Source: Allocoprobacillus halotolerans (GTDB lineage: Bacteria; Bacillota_I; Bacilli_A; Erysipelotrichales; Coprobacillaceae). From it: a stretch of 64,000 nt of DNA. This document shows, piece by piece, positions 46,051-55,444 of the stretch (positions are counted from its first letter, which is position 1; each line of letters opens with the position of its first letter). A program made the position numbers and the translations under genes. The DNA is taken from positions 2,523,608 through 2,587,607 of the forward strand of contig NZ_CP101620.1 in the NCBI RefSeq assembly GCF_024399475.1, given 5' to 3'. A model generated the notes under the pieces. That model made no database searches and had not been told where the DNA came from. It was given only the letters and a program-made list of their open reading frames with translations.

Positions 46051-46805
46051 ATGAAATTAATAGAATGGAAATGTTTTGATGAAATAGAAGCTTATACAAC
46101 TTGCAGTTATGATGATAAGTATCTTATGAATATGAGTTTTAATGGCATTGATGATCAACAAGTTTTAAAAAATCGTCAACAACTCGCAAAAACTTTAAAT
46201 ACAGATTTATCTCAAATGGTAGCAACTTTACAACAACATACAACCCATTTTATTGAAGTACATTCCAATGATGGAGGTAGAGGCATGTTCAGTCGTGATG
46301 ATGCCTTGATTGGCTATGATGCTATGTATACAAGAGATCGTCATTTATGGTTATGGACATTTCATGCTGATTGTTGTCCTGTTTTACTTTATTGTCGTGA
46401 TCAAAAAATTGTTGCTGCTATTCATTCTGGTTGGAAAGGAACGGTTGGTGAAATTGTTAAAAAAGTTGCTCAGCATTTGATTGAGAATGAACATTGTCAT
46501 CCTCAATATATGTATGCATATATTGGACCATCCATTGAACAAAGAAATTTTGAAGCCAAAGATGATATTATTGATTTGGTCAAAAAAATGTCTTTTGATA
46601 CTCGTGATTTTTATATTCAAAAAGAAGATGGAACTTATTTATTAAACAGTAAAGGACTTATTCAACAACAATTATTAGAATTACAAGTCCCCAAACAAAA
46701 CATAACAATATCACCCTATTGTACAATTGAAAATGAGGACCTTTTTTCTCATATCGTAGAAATAAAAGTCCTCATCGTAATATTACATTGATTTCGTTAA
46801 AGTAA
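46051..46805 (+). CDS. pgeF: Laccase-domain (PgeF/YlmD) protein (frameshifted near the C-terminus)
   Basis: About 251 residues of the YfiH/YlmD family. Members act on purine nucleosides, and PgeF removes wrongly incorporated L-serine from peptidoglycan precursors in E. coli. Zinc-site residues are visible in TLQQHTTHFIEVH, TFHADCCPVLLYC and AAIHSGWKGTVGEIV, with IGPSIEQRNFE following. As read it ends in VEIKVLIVILH. One base added in the T6 run at 46742-46747 gives the family's FFSYRRN motif and an end 14 bases later. GGAG precedes the ATG. Confidence 0.9.
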
Positions 46806-48285
46806 CTTTCGGGTTACTTTTTATAATCTTATTCATTGTATTAGGAAGATATTCAATTAAGCGAGATGGAATCACAGTATAATCATTTTCAGCCAATATA
46901 TCACCTGTATAGCCATGAATAAATACACCTAACATAGCAGCCTGCAACGCACTGTATCCTTGTCCTAAAAAACTAACAATAATACCTGCCAAGACATCCC
47001 CCATACCACCTGTCGCCATAGCCTTATTACCCGCCATAATACGATAGGATTCTTGGCCATTTGTGACAATTGTATAAGGACCTTTTAAAACCAATGTGAG
47101 ATGGTATGCTCTTGCAAAGCTTTGAGCCACTTCTAACATATCATCCTGATCATCAAAAGCACATAGACGTTTAAATTCACCTAAATGTGGTGTCAAAATA
47201 ATATCTCGTTTTTGTTGTTTCAACAAATCAATATGTGCTGATAAAATTGTTAAAGCATCACCATCAATAACCAATGGTTGATTTGTTTTTTCTAATACAT
47301 CAATCACACAACGATAACTATCTAAACTTTGTCCTAACCCACACCCAATCAATAAAGCATGATAACGTGAAAAATCTTCTTTTTGTACAATCGGTGGCCT
47401 TAATACCGTTGTTGCTTCTGGACAATAATGCGATAAAGCCTGAATGACACTTTCTTCACTCATCACAGTTGTAATGCCACTACCACTATATACACAACTT
47501 TTCGCACTTAACAATGCCGCTCCTTTATACTCCTGGCATCCTGTTATTAAACAAGTATAACCATAAGTTCCTTTATATCCATCAAACACCCTTTCCTTCA
47601 ATAATGGAAATATAACTGTCTGATCTGCCATCTGATATAAACCAGCATCCACACTCACATCTTTAGCCTCTAATTTTTCAAGTATTATTTCACCTGTAAA
47701 AAAACGACTATCTGGATTTAAAAAGCCATTTTTCAAAGCACTTAAAGTAATAGTTTTTGTAGCATAAACAACACTTTGATAAGGTTTTCCAGTATTACAG
47801 TGTAAACCAGTTGGAATATCTACTGCGATGACTTCTTTGTCATATAATTGATTCATGACTTCAATAACACTTTGATAGATACCTCTTGGTGAGCTATTCA
47901 ATCCAAATCCAAAAATCGCATCAACAATTGTATCACATGACTCCATATACTGCATCATTTCATCCAAGTTTTCCTGTTTAAATAAATGTACGCAAAGAGA
48001 TAAATCATAGCATTTCTGTAAATAATAAGCATTGGCTTTAGAAAGATGTTGACTATTTTCAAAAATAAAAACATGAACATTTTTTTCTTGTTGATAAAGT
48101 TTAATGGCTAACGATAAACCATCGGCACCATTATTACCCGGACCACAAACAATCGCAAAAGCATTTCCTTGCATATGTTTTAATAAACAGTCACTAGCTT
48201 TATCAACCAGTTCTTCTATGGCATAACCTTGTTTCAATAAACATTCATCGTATTTTTTCATTAAAAATTGACTTCCAATATACAT
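46783..48285 (-). CDS. nnrDE: Bifunctional NAD(P)H-hydrate epimerase/dehydratase
   Basis: Repairs hydrated NAD(P)H. The 500-residue protein has an N-terminal epimerase (NnrE/YjeF) domain with FAIVCGPGNNGADGLSLAIKLYQ and VDAIFGFGLN, and a C-terminal ADP-dependent dehydratase (NnrD) domain with GTYGYTCLITGCQEYKGAALLSA, LVIDGDALTIL, LTPHLGEFKRL and GNKAMATGGMGDVLAGIIVSFL. The ATG at 48285 is chosen because GAGGTGAG lies 6 bases upstream. It overlaps the repaired end of pgeF by 23 bases, tail to tail. Confidence 0.96.
   Translation of the reverse strand: MYIGSQFLMKKYDECLLKQGYAIEELVDKASDCLLKHMQGNAFAIVCGPGNNGADGLSLAIKLYQQEKNVHVFIFENSQHLSKANAYYLQKCYDLSLCVHLFKQENLDEMMQYMESCDTIVDAIFGFGLNSSPRGIYQSVIEVMNQLYDKEVIAVDIPTGLHCNTGKPYQSVVYATKTITLSALKNGFLNPDSRFFTGEIILEKLEAKDVSVDAGLYQMADQTVIFPLLKERVFDGYKGTYGYTCLITGCQEYKGAALLSAKSCVYSGSGITTVMSEESVIQALSHYCPEATTVLRPPIVQKEDFSRYHALLIGCGLGQSLDSYRCVIDVLEKTNQPLVIDGDALTILSAHIDLLKQQKRDIILTPHLGEFKRLCAFDDQDDMLEVAQSFARAYHLTLVLKGPYTIVTNGQESYRIMAGNKAMATGGMGDVLAGIIVSFLGQGYSALQAAMLGVFIHGYTGDILAENDYTVIPSRLIEYLPNTMNKIIKSNPKVTLTKSM
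46800..46822 (+). terminator. Terminator after pgeF
   Basis: AAGTAAC (46800-46806) pairs with GTTACTT (46813-46819), loop TTTCGG, followed by Ts. It lies inside the 3' end of nnrDE. Confidence 0.7.
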
Positions 48286-48320
48286 ATATCTCACCTCTTT
48301 TGCTTATATTATAACAAAAT

Positions 48321-48349
48321 AAAAACTGTAATGAAATCATTCATTACAG
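48321..48349 (-). terminator. Terminator after the NlpC/P60 gene
   Basis: CTGTAATGAA (48326-48335) pairs perfectly with TTCATTACAG (48340-48349), loop ATCA, then TTTTTATTTT on the minus strand. Confidence 0.92.
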
Positions 48350-48359
48350 CTTTTATTCA

Positions 48360-49784
48360 TTAATATCTTACGCCACAAGTGAATCCACTTAAACTTGTAT
48401 AGCTAACAACAGCTCCACTATGAGGTGCGTGAATAACTCTTCCACCACCTACGTAGATTCCTACGTGACCTGGTCTCCATACAATATCACCTGGTTTAAC
48501 ACTAGATAGAGAAATTCTTGTTCCTCCACTCTTTTGAGCTCCAGATGTACGTGGGATACTCTTACCATTTTTACGATATACCCATTGAGTAAATCCTGAA
48601 CAGTCAAATGAACTTGGTCCAGTCGCACCCCATTTATATGGACAACCTAATCGTGATTTAGCAGTAGCTACCATTCCCTGATTAGGAGCGATATCATCCG
48701 GATTAACAACTGTGACTTTCAAAGATTTAGAAGTTGAATTTCCAGCTTTGTCAGATACACTATATGTGACTGTATATTTACCAGCTTTTTTCGTGTTAAC
48801 TGAACTACTGATTTTGACTTGAGAAGCCAGATTTCCATCTTTGTTGTCAGTTGCGCTTTCTAGATAATTCTTCGCATCAAAGCTCTTACCTTTAGTAATT
48901 TGCACTGAAGATTTAGATAAACTAATCTTTGGTGCACTTAAGTCTCCAACTTTAACTGTTAATGATTTTTCAGATGTATTACCTGATGAATCCTTAGCAG
49001 TGATTTTTAAAGTTGTTTCACCATCTTTTTTCGTATTCACTGTACCATCTACATCAATAGATTTTACAGTCTTATCAAAGTTATCAGTAACTTTGATATA
49101 ATCTGAATAGTCAAACTGAGAACCATAGTCTACTGTAACTGTAGATCCCTTCTTGTAACTAATAGTAGGTGCAGTCGTATCAGAAACATAGAATTCATAT
49201 GTTTGCTCTGTTGTATTTCCAGCATTGTCAGAAACACTCAATGCAATCATTTGTGATCCTAGTTTTGATGTGTCAAGTTTCTTGTTAGATTCAATGAACG
49301 CTGTGACATCTCCATCAACATTATCAGATGCACTGACATATTGAGTAATGTTTTGACTTCCATTTGCTTCTACATCAATCACATAACCTTGACCTTCTCC
49401 TACTGGCTTCAATTCAGGAGCTGTTTTATCAACAACTTCTACTTGAACAACCTTGGTATTTAAATTTGAAAACATATCGGTTGCAGTTACTTCGACGTTA
49501 TATATACCTAATTGATATGCATCATATGATGTATCATCAATCTTAACATCCATAGCGTCTAGGGAATCACGATTATCAGAAATAGCGAACATCGTTTTGT
49601 CTAGCTTTGTCCCATAAAGAACTTCAATCTTATTTGCTTCGATTGTCGGTTTTTCTTTATCGACAGCTGCATAACCAACTAAACCAAATGTTGAAATACA
49701 TAACATCGGAATGAACATAGCTTTACGTTTTAAAACATGTTCTTGCATGATTTCTAATAAATTCGTCTTAATATTACTATCCAT
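48360..49784 (-). CDS. Secreted NlpC/P60 peptidoglycan hydrolase with Ig-like repeats
   Basis: A 474-residue exported wall enzyme. After a charged N-terminus and a hydrophobic signal/anchor (FIPMLCISTFGLVGYAAVD, about residues 24-42) come about four bacterial Ig-like/DUF5011-type repeats of 75-80 residues (motifs APTISYKKGSTVTVDYGSQFDYSDYIKVTDN and KAGKYTVTYSVSDKAGNSTSKS). The C-terminal NlpC/P60 domain has Cys in SSFDCSGFTQWVY, His in RPGHVGIYVGGG and polar HAPHSG. It probably cuts peptide stems. AAAGGAGG precedes the ATG, and tandem palindromes lie upstream of its promoter. It is monocistronic. Confidence 0.92.
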   Translation of the reverse strand: MDSNIKTNLLEIMQEHVLKRKAMFIPMLCISTFGLVGYAAVDKEKPTIEANKIEVLYGTKLDKTMFAISDNRDSLDAMDVKIDDTSYDAYQLGIYNVEVTATDMFSNLNTKVVQVEVVDKTAPELKPVGEGQGYVIDVEANGSQNITQYVSASDNVDGDVTAFIESNKKLDTSKLGSQMIALSVSDNAGNTTEQTYEFYVSDTTAPTISYKKGSTVTVDYGSQFDYSDYIKVTDNFDKTVKSIDVDGTVNTKKDGETTLKITAKDSSGNTSEKSLTVKVGDLSAPKISLSKSSVQITKGKSFDAKNYLESATDNKDGNLASQVKISSSVNTKKAGKYTVTYSVSDKAGNSTSKSLKVTVVNPDDIAPNQGMVATAKSRLGCPYKWGATGPSSFDCSGFTQWVYRKNGKSIPRTSGAQKSGGTRISLSSVKPGDIVWRPGHVGIYVGGGRVIHAPHSGAVVSYTSLSGFTCGVRY

Positions 49785-49818
49785 TCGTTGCCTCCTTTCA
49801 ATAATATACCCATTTAGA

Positions 49819-49876
49819 ATTATAAAACAATGTTCACAAAAAGTCCACAACTTTCTTAAGAAATTCTTAAGAAATT
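49819..49876 (-). promoter_or_regulatory. Promoter region of the NlpC/P60 gene with tandem palindromes
   Basis: TATAAT -10 (49824-49819) with a weak GTGGAC -35 18 bases upstream (49848-49843). Directly upstream, TTCTTAAGAAA occurs twice in tandem (49853-49863 and 49864-49874). The copies are 11 bases apart, so they face the same side of the helix. This suggests an activator or repressor site of unknown type. Confidence 0.45.
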
Positions 49877-50033
49877 AAAATTATGTTGATTATATCAGTG
49901 TTTTTTTAATTAAGTTTTTTTGATGTTTTTTTATTTTCTCCCAGTTTCCATACAAATTATGGACTTTTTAGTTATTGTTTAGACATATTTTTACATCTCT
50001 TTTCATAAAATAAAAACACCAAAGGAGAATGTC

Positions 50034-50540
50034 ATGATCATTGTTTATTTTTCAATTTATTGTTTTTTAGGTTATTGGATTGAATCTTTTTATATTTCAT
50101 TGTTCAAGAAAAGATGGTTTTCATCAGGTTTATTAAAAGGTCCATTTATACCCCTCTATGGTTTTGGTGCTTGTCTTTTAATACTGAGTCAACCTTTCCT
50201 TATCAAACTACACCCTCTTTTTTCAAGTCTTCTAGGTGGCTTACTTATGACGCTTTTAGAATTATTGAGCAGTTATTATATTGAAAGATTTTTTCATACC
50301 CATTGTTGGGACTATTCACATCATCATTTACACTATCAAGGAAGAATTTGTTTAGTATATTTTTTATTATGGTGTTTATTAAGTGGGGTATTTTTATATT
50401 TTATTCACCTCTTCATCCTTTCCCTTCATTTCCCTCGTGATGCTTGTTATTTAATAAGTCTTATTTATATTTCTTTTATATTAAAGGCTTATAGTGAACG
50501 CCTTTTTGCCAATCAGCAAGACGGTGTGAAAATTCATTAA
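50034..50540 (+). CDS. Putative ABC-transporter type IV (CmpB-like) membrane protein
   Basis: A 168-residue membrane protein with four to five hydrophobic segments. It matches the CmpB-like putative ABC-transporter family: YCFLGYWIESFYISLFKKRWFSSGLLKGPFIPLYGFGA, then HCWDYSHHHLHYQGRICLVYFLLWCLLSG. Function is unknown despite the name. AAAGGAG precedes the ATG. It stands alone, convergent with livF. Confidence 0.75.
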   Translation: MIIVYFSIYCFLGYWIESFYISLFKKRWFSSGLLKGPFIPLYGFGACLLILSQPFLIKLHPLFSSLLGGLLMTLLELLSSYYIERFFHTHCWDYSHHHLHYQGRICLVYFLLWCLLSGVFLYFIHLFILSLHFPRDACYLISLIYISFILKAYSERLFANQQDGVKIH

Positions 50541-50564
50541 AAAAAGAAGATTTTTCAATCTTCT
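50538..50564 (-). terminator. Terminator after livF
   Basis: AGAAGATT (50545-50552) pairs with AATCTTCT (50557-50564), loop TTTC, then a T7 run on the minus strand. Confidence 0.88.
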
Positions 50565-51269
50565 CTAACCTAAATAAGCTTCTTTTACTTTTGGGTTATC
50601 AGCGACTTCTTTTGCTTGACCAGATACGATAACATTTCCTGTTTCTAACACATAAGCACGATCTGCAATAGAGAGTGCTTTATTTGCATTTTGTTCAACC
50701 AAAAGCACAGTGACACCATCTTTATTAATACTTTTGATAATATCAAAAATTTCATTGACCAAGATAGGTGATAATCCCATTGATGGCTCATCCAATAATA
50801 ATAATGATGGCTTAGACATTAAAGCACGCCCCATCGCTAACATCTGTTGTTCACCACCAGATAATGTTCCAGCAAGTTGATTTTTACGTTCTTCCAAACG
50901 TGAAAAGCGTTTAAAAACTTTTTCCAAATCTTTTTGAATATTTTCTTTATCTTTTCTTAAATAAGCACCCATTTCCAAATTTTCAAGAACTGTCATTTCC
51001 GTGAATACATGACGGCCTTCAGGAACTTGAACCAAGCCCAGTCCAGGAATTTTATGCGATGCAACTTTAGAAATATCTTTTCCATCAAAATGAATAGATC
51101 CACTACGAGAACGAATCAAACCACTGATTGTATGCATAATAGAAGTTTTACCTGCCCCATTGGCTCCTATCAAAGCCACAATTTCTCCTTGATTAACTTC
51201 AAAAGAAACATTCTTAATAGCATGAATCACACCATAATAAACATTAATATCTTTAACTTCTAATAACAT
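50565..51269 (-). CDS. livF: Branched-chain amino acid ABC transporter, ATP-binding protein LivF
   Basis: ATPase subunit of 234 residues with Walker A LIGANGAGKTSIMHTISG, signature TLSGGEQQMLAMGRALM, Walker B LLLLDEPSMGLSP and the LivF-typical NANKALSIADRAYVLETG. The ATG at 51269 follows GAGGGGG. It is the last gene of the liv operon, 1 base after the end of livG. Confidence 0.96.
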   Translation of the reverse strand: MLLEVKDINVYYGVIHAIKNVSFEVNQGEIVALIGANGAGKTSIMHTISGLIRSRSGSIHFDGKDISKVASHKIPGLGLVQVPEGRHVFTEMTVLENLEMGAYLRKDKENIQKDLEKVFKRFSRLEERKNQLAGTLSGGEQQMLAMGRALMSKPSLLLLDEPSMGLSPILVNEIFDIIKSINKDGVTVLLVEQNANKALSIADRAYVLETGNVIVSGQAKEVADNPKVKEAYLG

Positions 51270-51270
51270 A

Positions 51271-52053
51271 TTATTCCCCCTCATCGCTACCTAAATATGC
51301 AGCAATAACTTCTGGATTATTTTTGATTTCATCAGGTGTTCCAGTTGCTAAAACCTGTCCAAAATTTAATACTGTAATTTTTTCACATATACCCATGACA
51401 AATTTCATATCATGTTCAATTAATAAAATAGCTAAAGAAAATTTGTCTCTAACAATTTTAATTGTTTCCATTAATTCAGCAGTTTCAGTTGGATTCATTC
51501 CTGCTGCTGGTTCATCTAACAATAAGAGTTTAGGATGCGTTCCTAAAGCACGAGCAATCTCCAATTGTCTTTGCTTTCCATAAGGTAAATTACTAGCCTT
51601 GACATTGGCAAACTGATCAAGACCAAAAACACGTAATAAACTCATTGCCATTTCTTCAATTGCTTTTTCTCCATTACGGAACTTAGGAAGTTTTAAAATA
51701 CTATCCAACAAGTTATAGCGAACAGAATCATGCAAAGCCACTTTAACATTATCTATAACTGTTAAATCCTTAAATAAACGAATATTTTGAAAAGTTCTGG
51801 CAATTCCTAAACGATTCACAGACACAATAGATTCTTTTGTAATATCTTGTCCATTAAGATAAATATGGCCATGAGTTGGTTCATATACTTTCGTCAACAA
51901 ATTGAAAACAGTTGTTTTTCCAGCCCCATTGGGACCAATTAAACCATATATTTGCTGTGGTTTCATTTCAATATCAAAATCTTTAACAGCAGTTAGACCA
52001 CCAAATTCAATACCAAGATTCTCTGTTTTTAATATTAATTTTTCATTAGTCAT
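51271..52053 (-). CDS. livG: Branched-chain amino acid ABC transporter, ATP-binding protein LivG
   Basis: ATPase subunit of 260 residues: Walker A LIGPNGAGKTTVFNLLT, the LivG insertion with GIARTFQNIRLFKDLTVIDNV, signature-type LPYGKQRQLEIARALGT, Walker B LLLLDEPAAGMNP and LLIEHDMKFVMGICEKITVLNFG. The start overlaps livM by 8 bases, suggesting coupled synthesis with the membrane subunit. Confidence 0.96.
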   Translation of the reverse strand: MTNEKLILKTENLGIEFGGLTAVKDFDIEMKPQQIYGLIGPNGAGKTTVFNLLTKVYEPTHGHIYLNGQDITKESIVSVNRLGIARTFQNIRLFKDLTVIDNVKVALHDSVRYNLLDSILKLPKFRNGEKAIEEMAMSLLRVFGLDQFANVKASNLPYGKQRQLEIARALGTHPKLLLLDEPAAGMNPTETAELMETIKIVRDKFSLAILLIEHDMKFVMGICEKITVLNFGQVLATGTPDEIKNNPEVIAAYLGSDEGE

Positions 52054-53109
52054 TGTCCAACTCCCCTTTTATTTTATTCTTTTTGAATATTTTCTTTATG
52101 AATTGGCTAATTGTTGGATTGTTTGTTACAATCATGATAACAATTAAAACAATAGCATAAATTAACATACGATAATCTGCCATAAATCTTAAAAGTTCTG
52201 GAAGTAAAACAAGAATAAATGTTGAAATAATTGTTCCCAACATATTTCCTAGTCCACCTAAAACAACATAGACGAGAATTAAAATAGATTGGTTAAAATC
52301 AAATTTAGCAGGAACCAAAGTAGAAAAGTTCAAACCATAAAGAACGCCAGCCGCTCCAGCAATACCTGCTGATAATACAAAAGCAATTGTCTTGGTTTTG
52401 ACAATGTTGATACCTACAGATTCAGCTGCAATACGATCATCTCTTGCCGCCATAACATTACGACCATAACGACTATTAATAAAATGGAAAATAACAAATA
52501 GTGTAATAATTAACATAATCACACCCACTGTAAAAGTTGAGATACGATCAGTGGCAGTAGCACCAATTGGGCCATTAATTAACATTTTTCCACCTGGTGC
52601 TAAATCAACTGTATTAGTAATAAAACTAAAATGGAATCCAGCTGAATCAAATCCTAAAAAGTATTATTAATTAAACTTTTAATAATTTGACCAAATGCTA
52701 ATGTAACAATCGCAAGATAGTCTCCTTGTAGTTTTAAAACTGGGATACTGATTAAAAAGCCAAAGAAAGCAGCCACAATCGCTCCCATAATAATAGAAAC
52801 AACAAGTCTTAAAATATCATTAGGAATAATATTAGCCATAACATTAGATACAATAACACCTGTAAAAGCACCAATACTCATAAAGCCAGCATGACCTAAA
52901 CTTAATTCTCCAGAAACACCGACAACTAAGTTCAAAGCTAAAGCAACAATAATATAACTTGTAACAGGAACTAATAAATTAATAAATAAACTTTTTAAAG
53001 ACCCTGTGTACATTAATATTTCTATAATAATGTAAGCAAGCAAAACAACGCCTACACAAATATGACATTTTTTATTCTGACCAAGAAAGGCAGTTTTTAT
53101 TTTCTCCAT
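52046..53109 (-). CDS. livM: Branched-chain amino acid ABC transporter permease LivM (frameshifted at an A5 run)
   Basis: Polytopic permease of about 354 residues. Seen: [53 protein letters not shown], then after one base in the A run at 52656-52660 the second half with [26 protein letters not shown] (ATPase-coupling loop) and [15 protein letters not shown]. The ATG at 53109 follows AGGTGG; the upstream in-frame start lacks a ribosome site. Confidence 0.93.
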
Positions 53110-53119
53110 AAGATTCCAC

Positions 53120-54004
53120 CTACACTTTCTCACTTATTTTTTTACCTAATAAACCAGTTGGTTTAATCAATAAAACAATAATCAATACTAAAAAAACAAT
53201 CGCATCAGACATTTGTGAAGAGATATAAGCTTTTGCAAGGGTTTCTAAAATTCCCAATAACAACCCACCAATAAAAGCACCAGGAATAGATCCAATCCCT
53301 CCAAACACAGCCGCTGTAAAGGCCTTAATACCAGGCATTGATCCTAAAGTCGGATTAACCGCTGGGTATGTAGCACACAATAAAACAGAGGCAATGGCAG
53401 CTAATCCAGAACCAATTGCAAATGTAATAGATATTGTTGTATCAACATTAATACCCATTAATTGAGCTGTTGGTTTATCTTCTGAGCAGGCACGCATCGC
53501 TTTTCCAACCTTTGATTTATTAATAAATAAAGTTAAAACAATCATAATAACAATACAAATCAATATGGTAATAATTGTTAAAATAGAAATTTGTAATTGA
53601 TTATTAAACAAGCTCAAATTACCAAAATTAAACTTTGCAGGAAAAATCTTTGTATCAGTTCCCCATAAAATCTGTGCCGCATTCTGTAAAAAATAACTAA
53701 CACCAATAGCCGTAATCAATACTGATAAAGCAGAGGCTTTACGCAATGGTTTATAAGCCATTCTTTCAATCAATACACCTAAAGCTGTACATACAAAAAC
53801 CGACATTAAAACTGCAACAAGAGCCGGCATATTATATTTTCCAACTGCAAAAAAAGCAACATAGGCACCAACCATAATGACATCACCATGTGCAAAATTC
53901 AGCATTTTCGCAATTCCATAAACCATTGTGTACCCTAACGCAATAATCGCATAGACACTTCCCAGTCCTAAACCTGTAATTAGAAACGATAGAAAGTCCA
54001 TCAT
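53120..54004 (-). CDS. livH: Branched-chain amino acid ABC transporter permease LivH
   Basis: Second permease, 294 residues, with about eight membrane segments. Seen: [40 protein letters not shown], the coupling loop [25 protein letters not shown] and [30 protein letters not shown] precedes two ATGs. An attenuator-like hairpin separates it from livJ upstream. Confidence 0.96.
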   Translation of the reverse strand: MMDFLSFLITGLGLGSVYAIIALGYTMVYGIAKMLNFAHGDVIMVGAYVAFFAVGKYNMPALVAVLMSVFVCTALGVLIERMAYKPLRKASALSVLITAIGVSYFLQNAAQILWGTDTKIFPAKFNFGNLSLFNNQLQISILTIITILICIVIMIVLTLFINKSKVGKAMRACSEDKPTAQLMGINVDTTISITFAIGSGLAAIASVLLCATYPAVNPTLGSMPGIKAFTAAVFGGIGSIPGAFIGGLLLGILETLAKAYISSQMSDAIVFLVLIIVLLIKPTGLLGKKISEKV

Positions 54005-54052
54005 CTATTTCCCCCTTCACATAAAATTCTTCTTTTTCAGCCTTAAAATTTG

Positions 54053-54091
54053 ATAAAAGAAGAGGTTAACAATTTTCATGCTAACCTCTTT
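54053..54091 (-). terminator. Hairpin between livJ and livHMGF
   Basis: AGAGGTTA (54061-54068) pairs with TAACCTCT (54082-54089) around a 13-base loop, followed on the minus strand by TCTTCTTTTAT. It probably lowers transcription into the membrane and ATPase genes relative to the binding protein. Confidence 0.75.
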
Positions 54092-54103
54092 TCATACTAT
54101 AGA

Positions 54104-55273
54104 TTAGTCTTCTACACCTACATATACACCATCTTTAATCATAACAGCTTTTGGTGATTTGCTGACTTCACCATTTTCAGACCATGTTACATTATTACCT
54201 GTAATTCCATCAAAAGTCATTGTTGTAAACTGTTTGATTAAAATATCAGCAAGTTCAGAATTTGTCATATCTGGTGTTGCTTTTCCAGCTTCTAATGCAT
54301 TATAGATTGCATAAATACTATCATAAGCGTCAGCAGCAAATTGATTAGGTGTTTCTCCATACTTTTCTTTATAATTCTTAACAAAATTAGCAGTTAATTC
54401 ATCAGTAGCATCTGCAGAGAAAGGAGTTAATAAATAAACACCTTCAGCTAATTTTGTATCAAAACCATCTAATGTTAAAATACCATCCATACCATCAACA
54501 CCAAAGAATGTTGGTTGGTATCCCATTTGGTTCGCTTGTGTTAAGATTAATGAAGCTGGTTGATAATAAATTGGTAAATAAACAATGTCAGCTCCTTTTG
54601 ATTGTGCATCTTTTAATTGAACATTGAAATCAGTTGCACTTGAGTTATCAAAAGATGTTTCAGAAACAACATCCAAACCAACTTTTTTAGCCTCAGAAAC
54701 AAATTTTTGATAAATACCTGTTGAATAGTTATCATCACTCTTATAAATAACAGCTACTTTTGTTCCTAATTCAGTATGTTCTTTTAAATAATCAGCTGAA
54801 GCAAGTCCTTGGTTAGGATCAGTAAAACACATTTGATAAACATATTTATATGATTGTGTATTGTCAGCATCACTATAAATAACTGTTGTAGATGAAGATG
54901 ATGGTGTTAAAGCAAATGTTTCATCATCTGTATAGTTTTGAGATACCGCTGCACCAGCACCTGAAGTTACAGTTGCTAAACCAATTTGCATACCCCAATC
55001 TTTTAATGTTCCATAAGCTGTTGGTGCTTTTTCTGGATCAGCCTGATCATCTTCCATTTTAAATTCTAGTTTGATATCACCTTTTGCATTGACTTCTTCA
55101 ACGGCTAATTCAACTGCATTTTTAACAGCGTTCCCATAAACAGCGTTATCTCCTGTTAATGGACCAGAAGTCCCAATTTTAAATGATGTATTTCCACTTG
55201 ATGTATCATTACCACCACAAGCAACGAGCATACTTGCAACAGCAAGTGTGGAAAAAATCTTTTTTAAATTCAT
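54104..55273 (-). CDS. livJ: Branched-chain amino acid-binding lipoprotein LivJ-type
   Basis: Periplasmic-binding-type protein of 389 residues, anchored as a lipoprotein: signal peptide with lipobox MLVAC (Cys near residue 19). The type I fold starts FKIGTSGPLTGDNAVYGNAVKNAVELAVEEVNAKG, with ligand-site patches GLATVTSGAGAAVSQ, FALTPSSSSTTVI and KVAVIYKSDDNYSTGIYQKF. Ligand is assumed branched-chain amino acids from operon membership; related proteins bind other amino acids. It is first in the livJHMGF operon. Confidence 0.94.
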   Translation of the reverse strand: MNLKKIFSTLAVASMLVACGGNDTSSGNTSFKIGTSGPLTGDNAVYGNAVKNAVELAVEEVNAKGDIKLEFKMEDDQADPEKAPTAYGTLKDWGMQIGLATVTSGAGAAVSQNYTDDETFALTPSSSSTTVIYSDADNTQSYKYVYQMCFTDPNQGLASADYLKEHTELGTKVAVIYKSDDNYSTGIYQKFVSEAKKVGLDVVSETSFDNSSATDFNVQLKDAQSKGADIVYLPIYYQPASLILTQANQMGYQPTFFGVDGMDGILTLDGFDTKLAEGVYLLTPFSADATDELTANFVKNYKEKYGETPNQFAADAYDSIYAIYNALEAGKATPDMTNSELADILIKQFTTMTFDGITGNNVTWSENGEVSKSPKAVMIKDGVYVGVED

Positions 55274-55305
55274 ATTTCTCTCCCCTTTTTTTAAATATAT
55301 TCAAT

Positions 55306-55333
55306 ATTATACTTAACATTTTATACAAGTCAA
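55306..55333 (-). promoter_or_regulatory. livJ promoter
   Basis: TTGACT -35 (55333-55328), 16-base spacer, TATAAT -10 (55311-55306), about 33 bases before the ATG. Confidence 0.75.
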
Positions 55334-55356
55334 TAAAAAAATAACATTATTTTTTA

Positions 55357-55371
55357 AATATTCTAAAAATC
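55357..55371. promoter_or_regulatory. CodY-box-like sequence upstream of livJ
   Basis: AATATTCTAAAAATC matches 12 of 15 positions of the CodY box AATTTTCWGAAAATT, 24 bases above the -35. The region is very AT-rich, so chance matches are easy. Confidence 0.3.
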
Positions 55372-55415
55372 ATAAAAATATTTATCTATTTAATAAATAT
55401 ATAGATTTTTTATAT

Positions 55416-55439
55416 AAAAAGAGTGATTTATACCACTCC
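55416..55439 (-). terminator. Terminator after the ABC exporter permease
   Basis: GAGTG (55421-55425) pairs with CACTC (55434-55438), then TTTTTATA on the minus strand; short stem right after the gene. Confidence 0.6.
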
Positions 55440-55444
55440 TTTTA

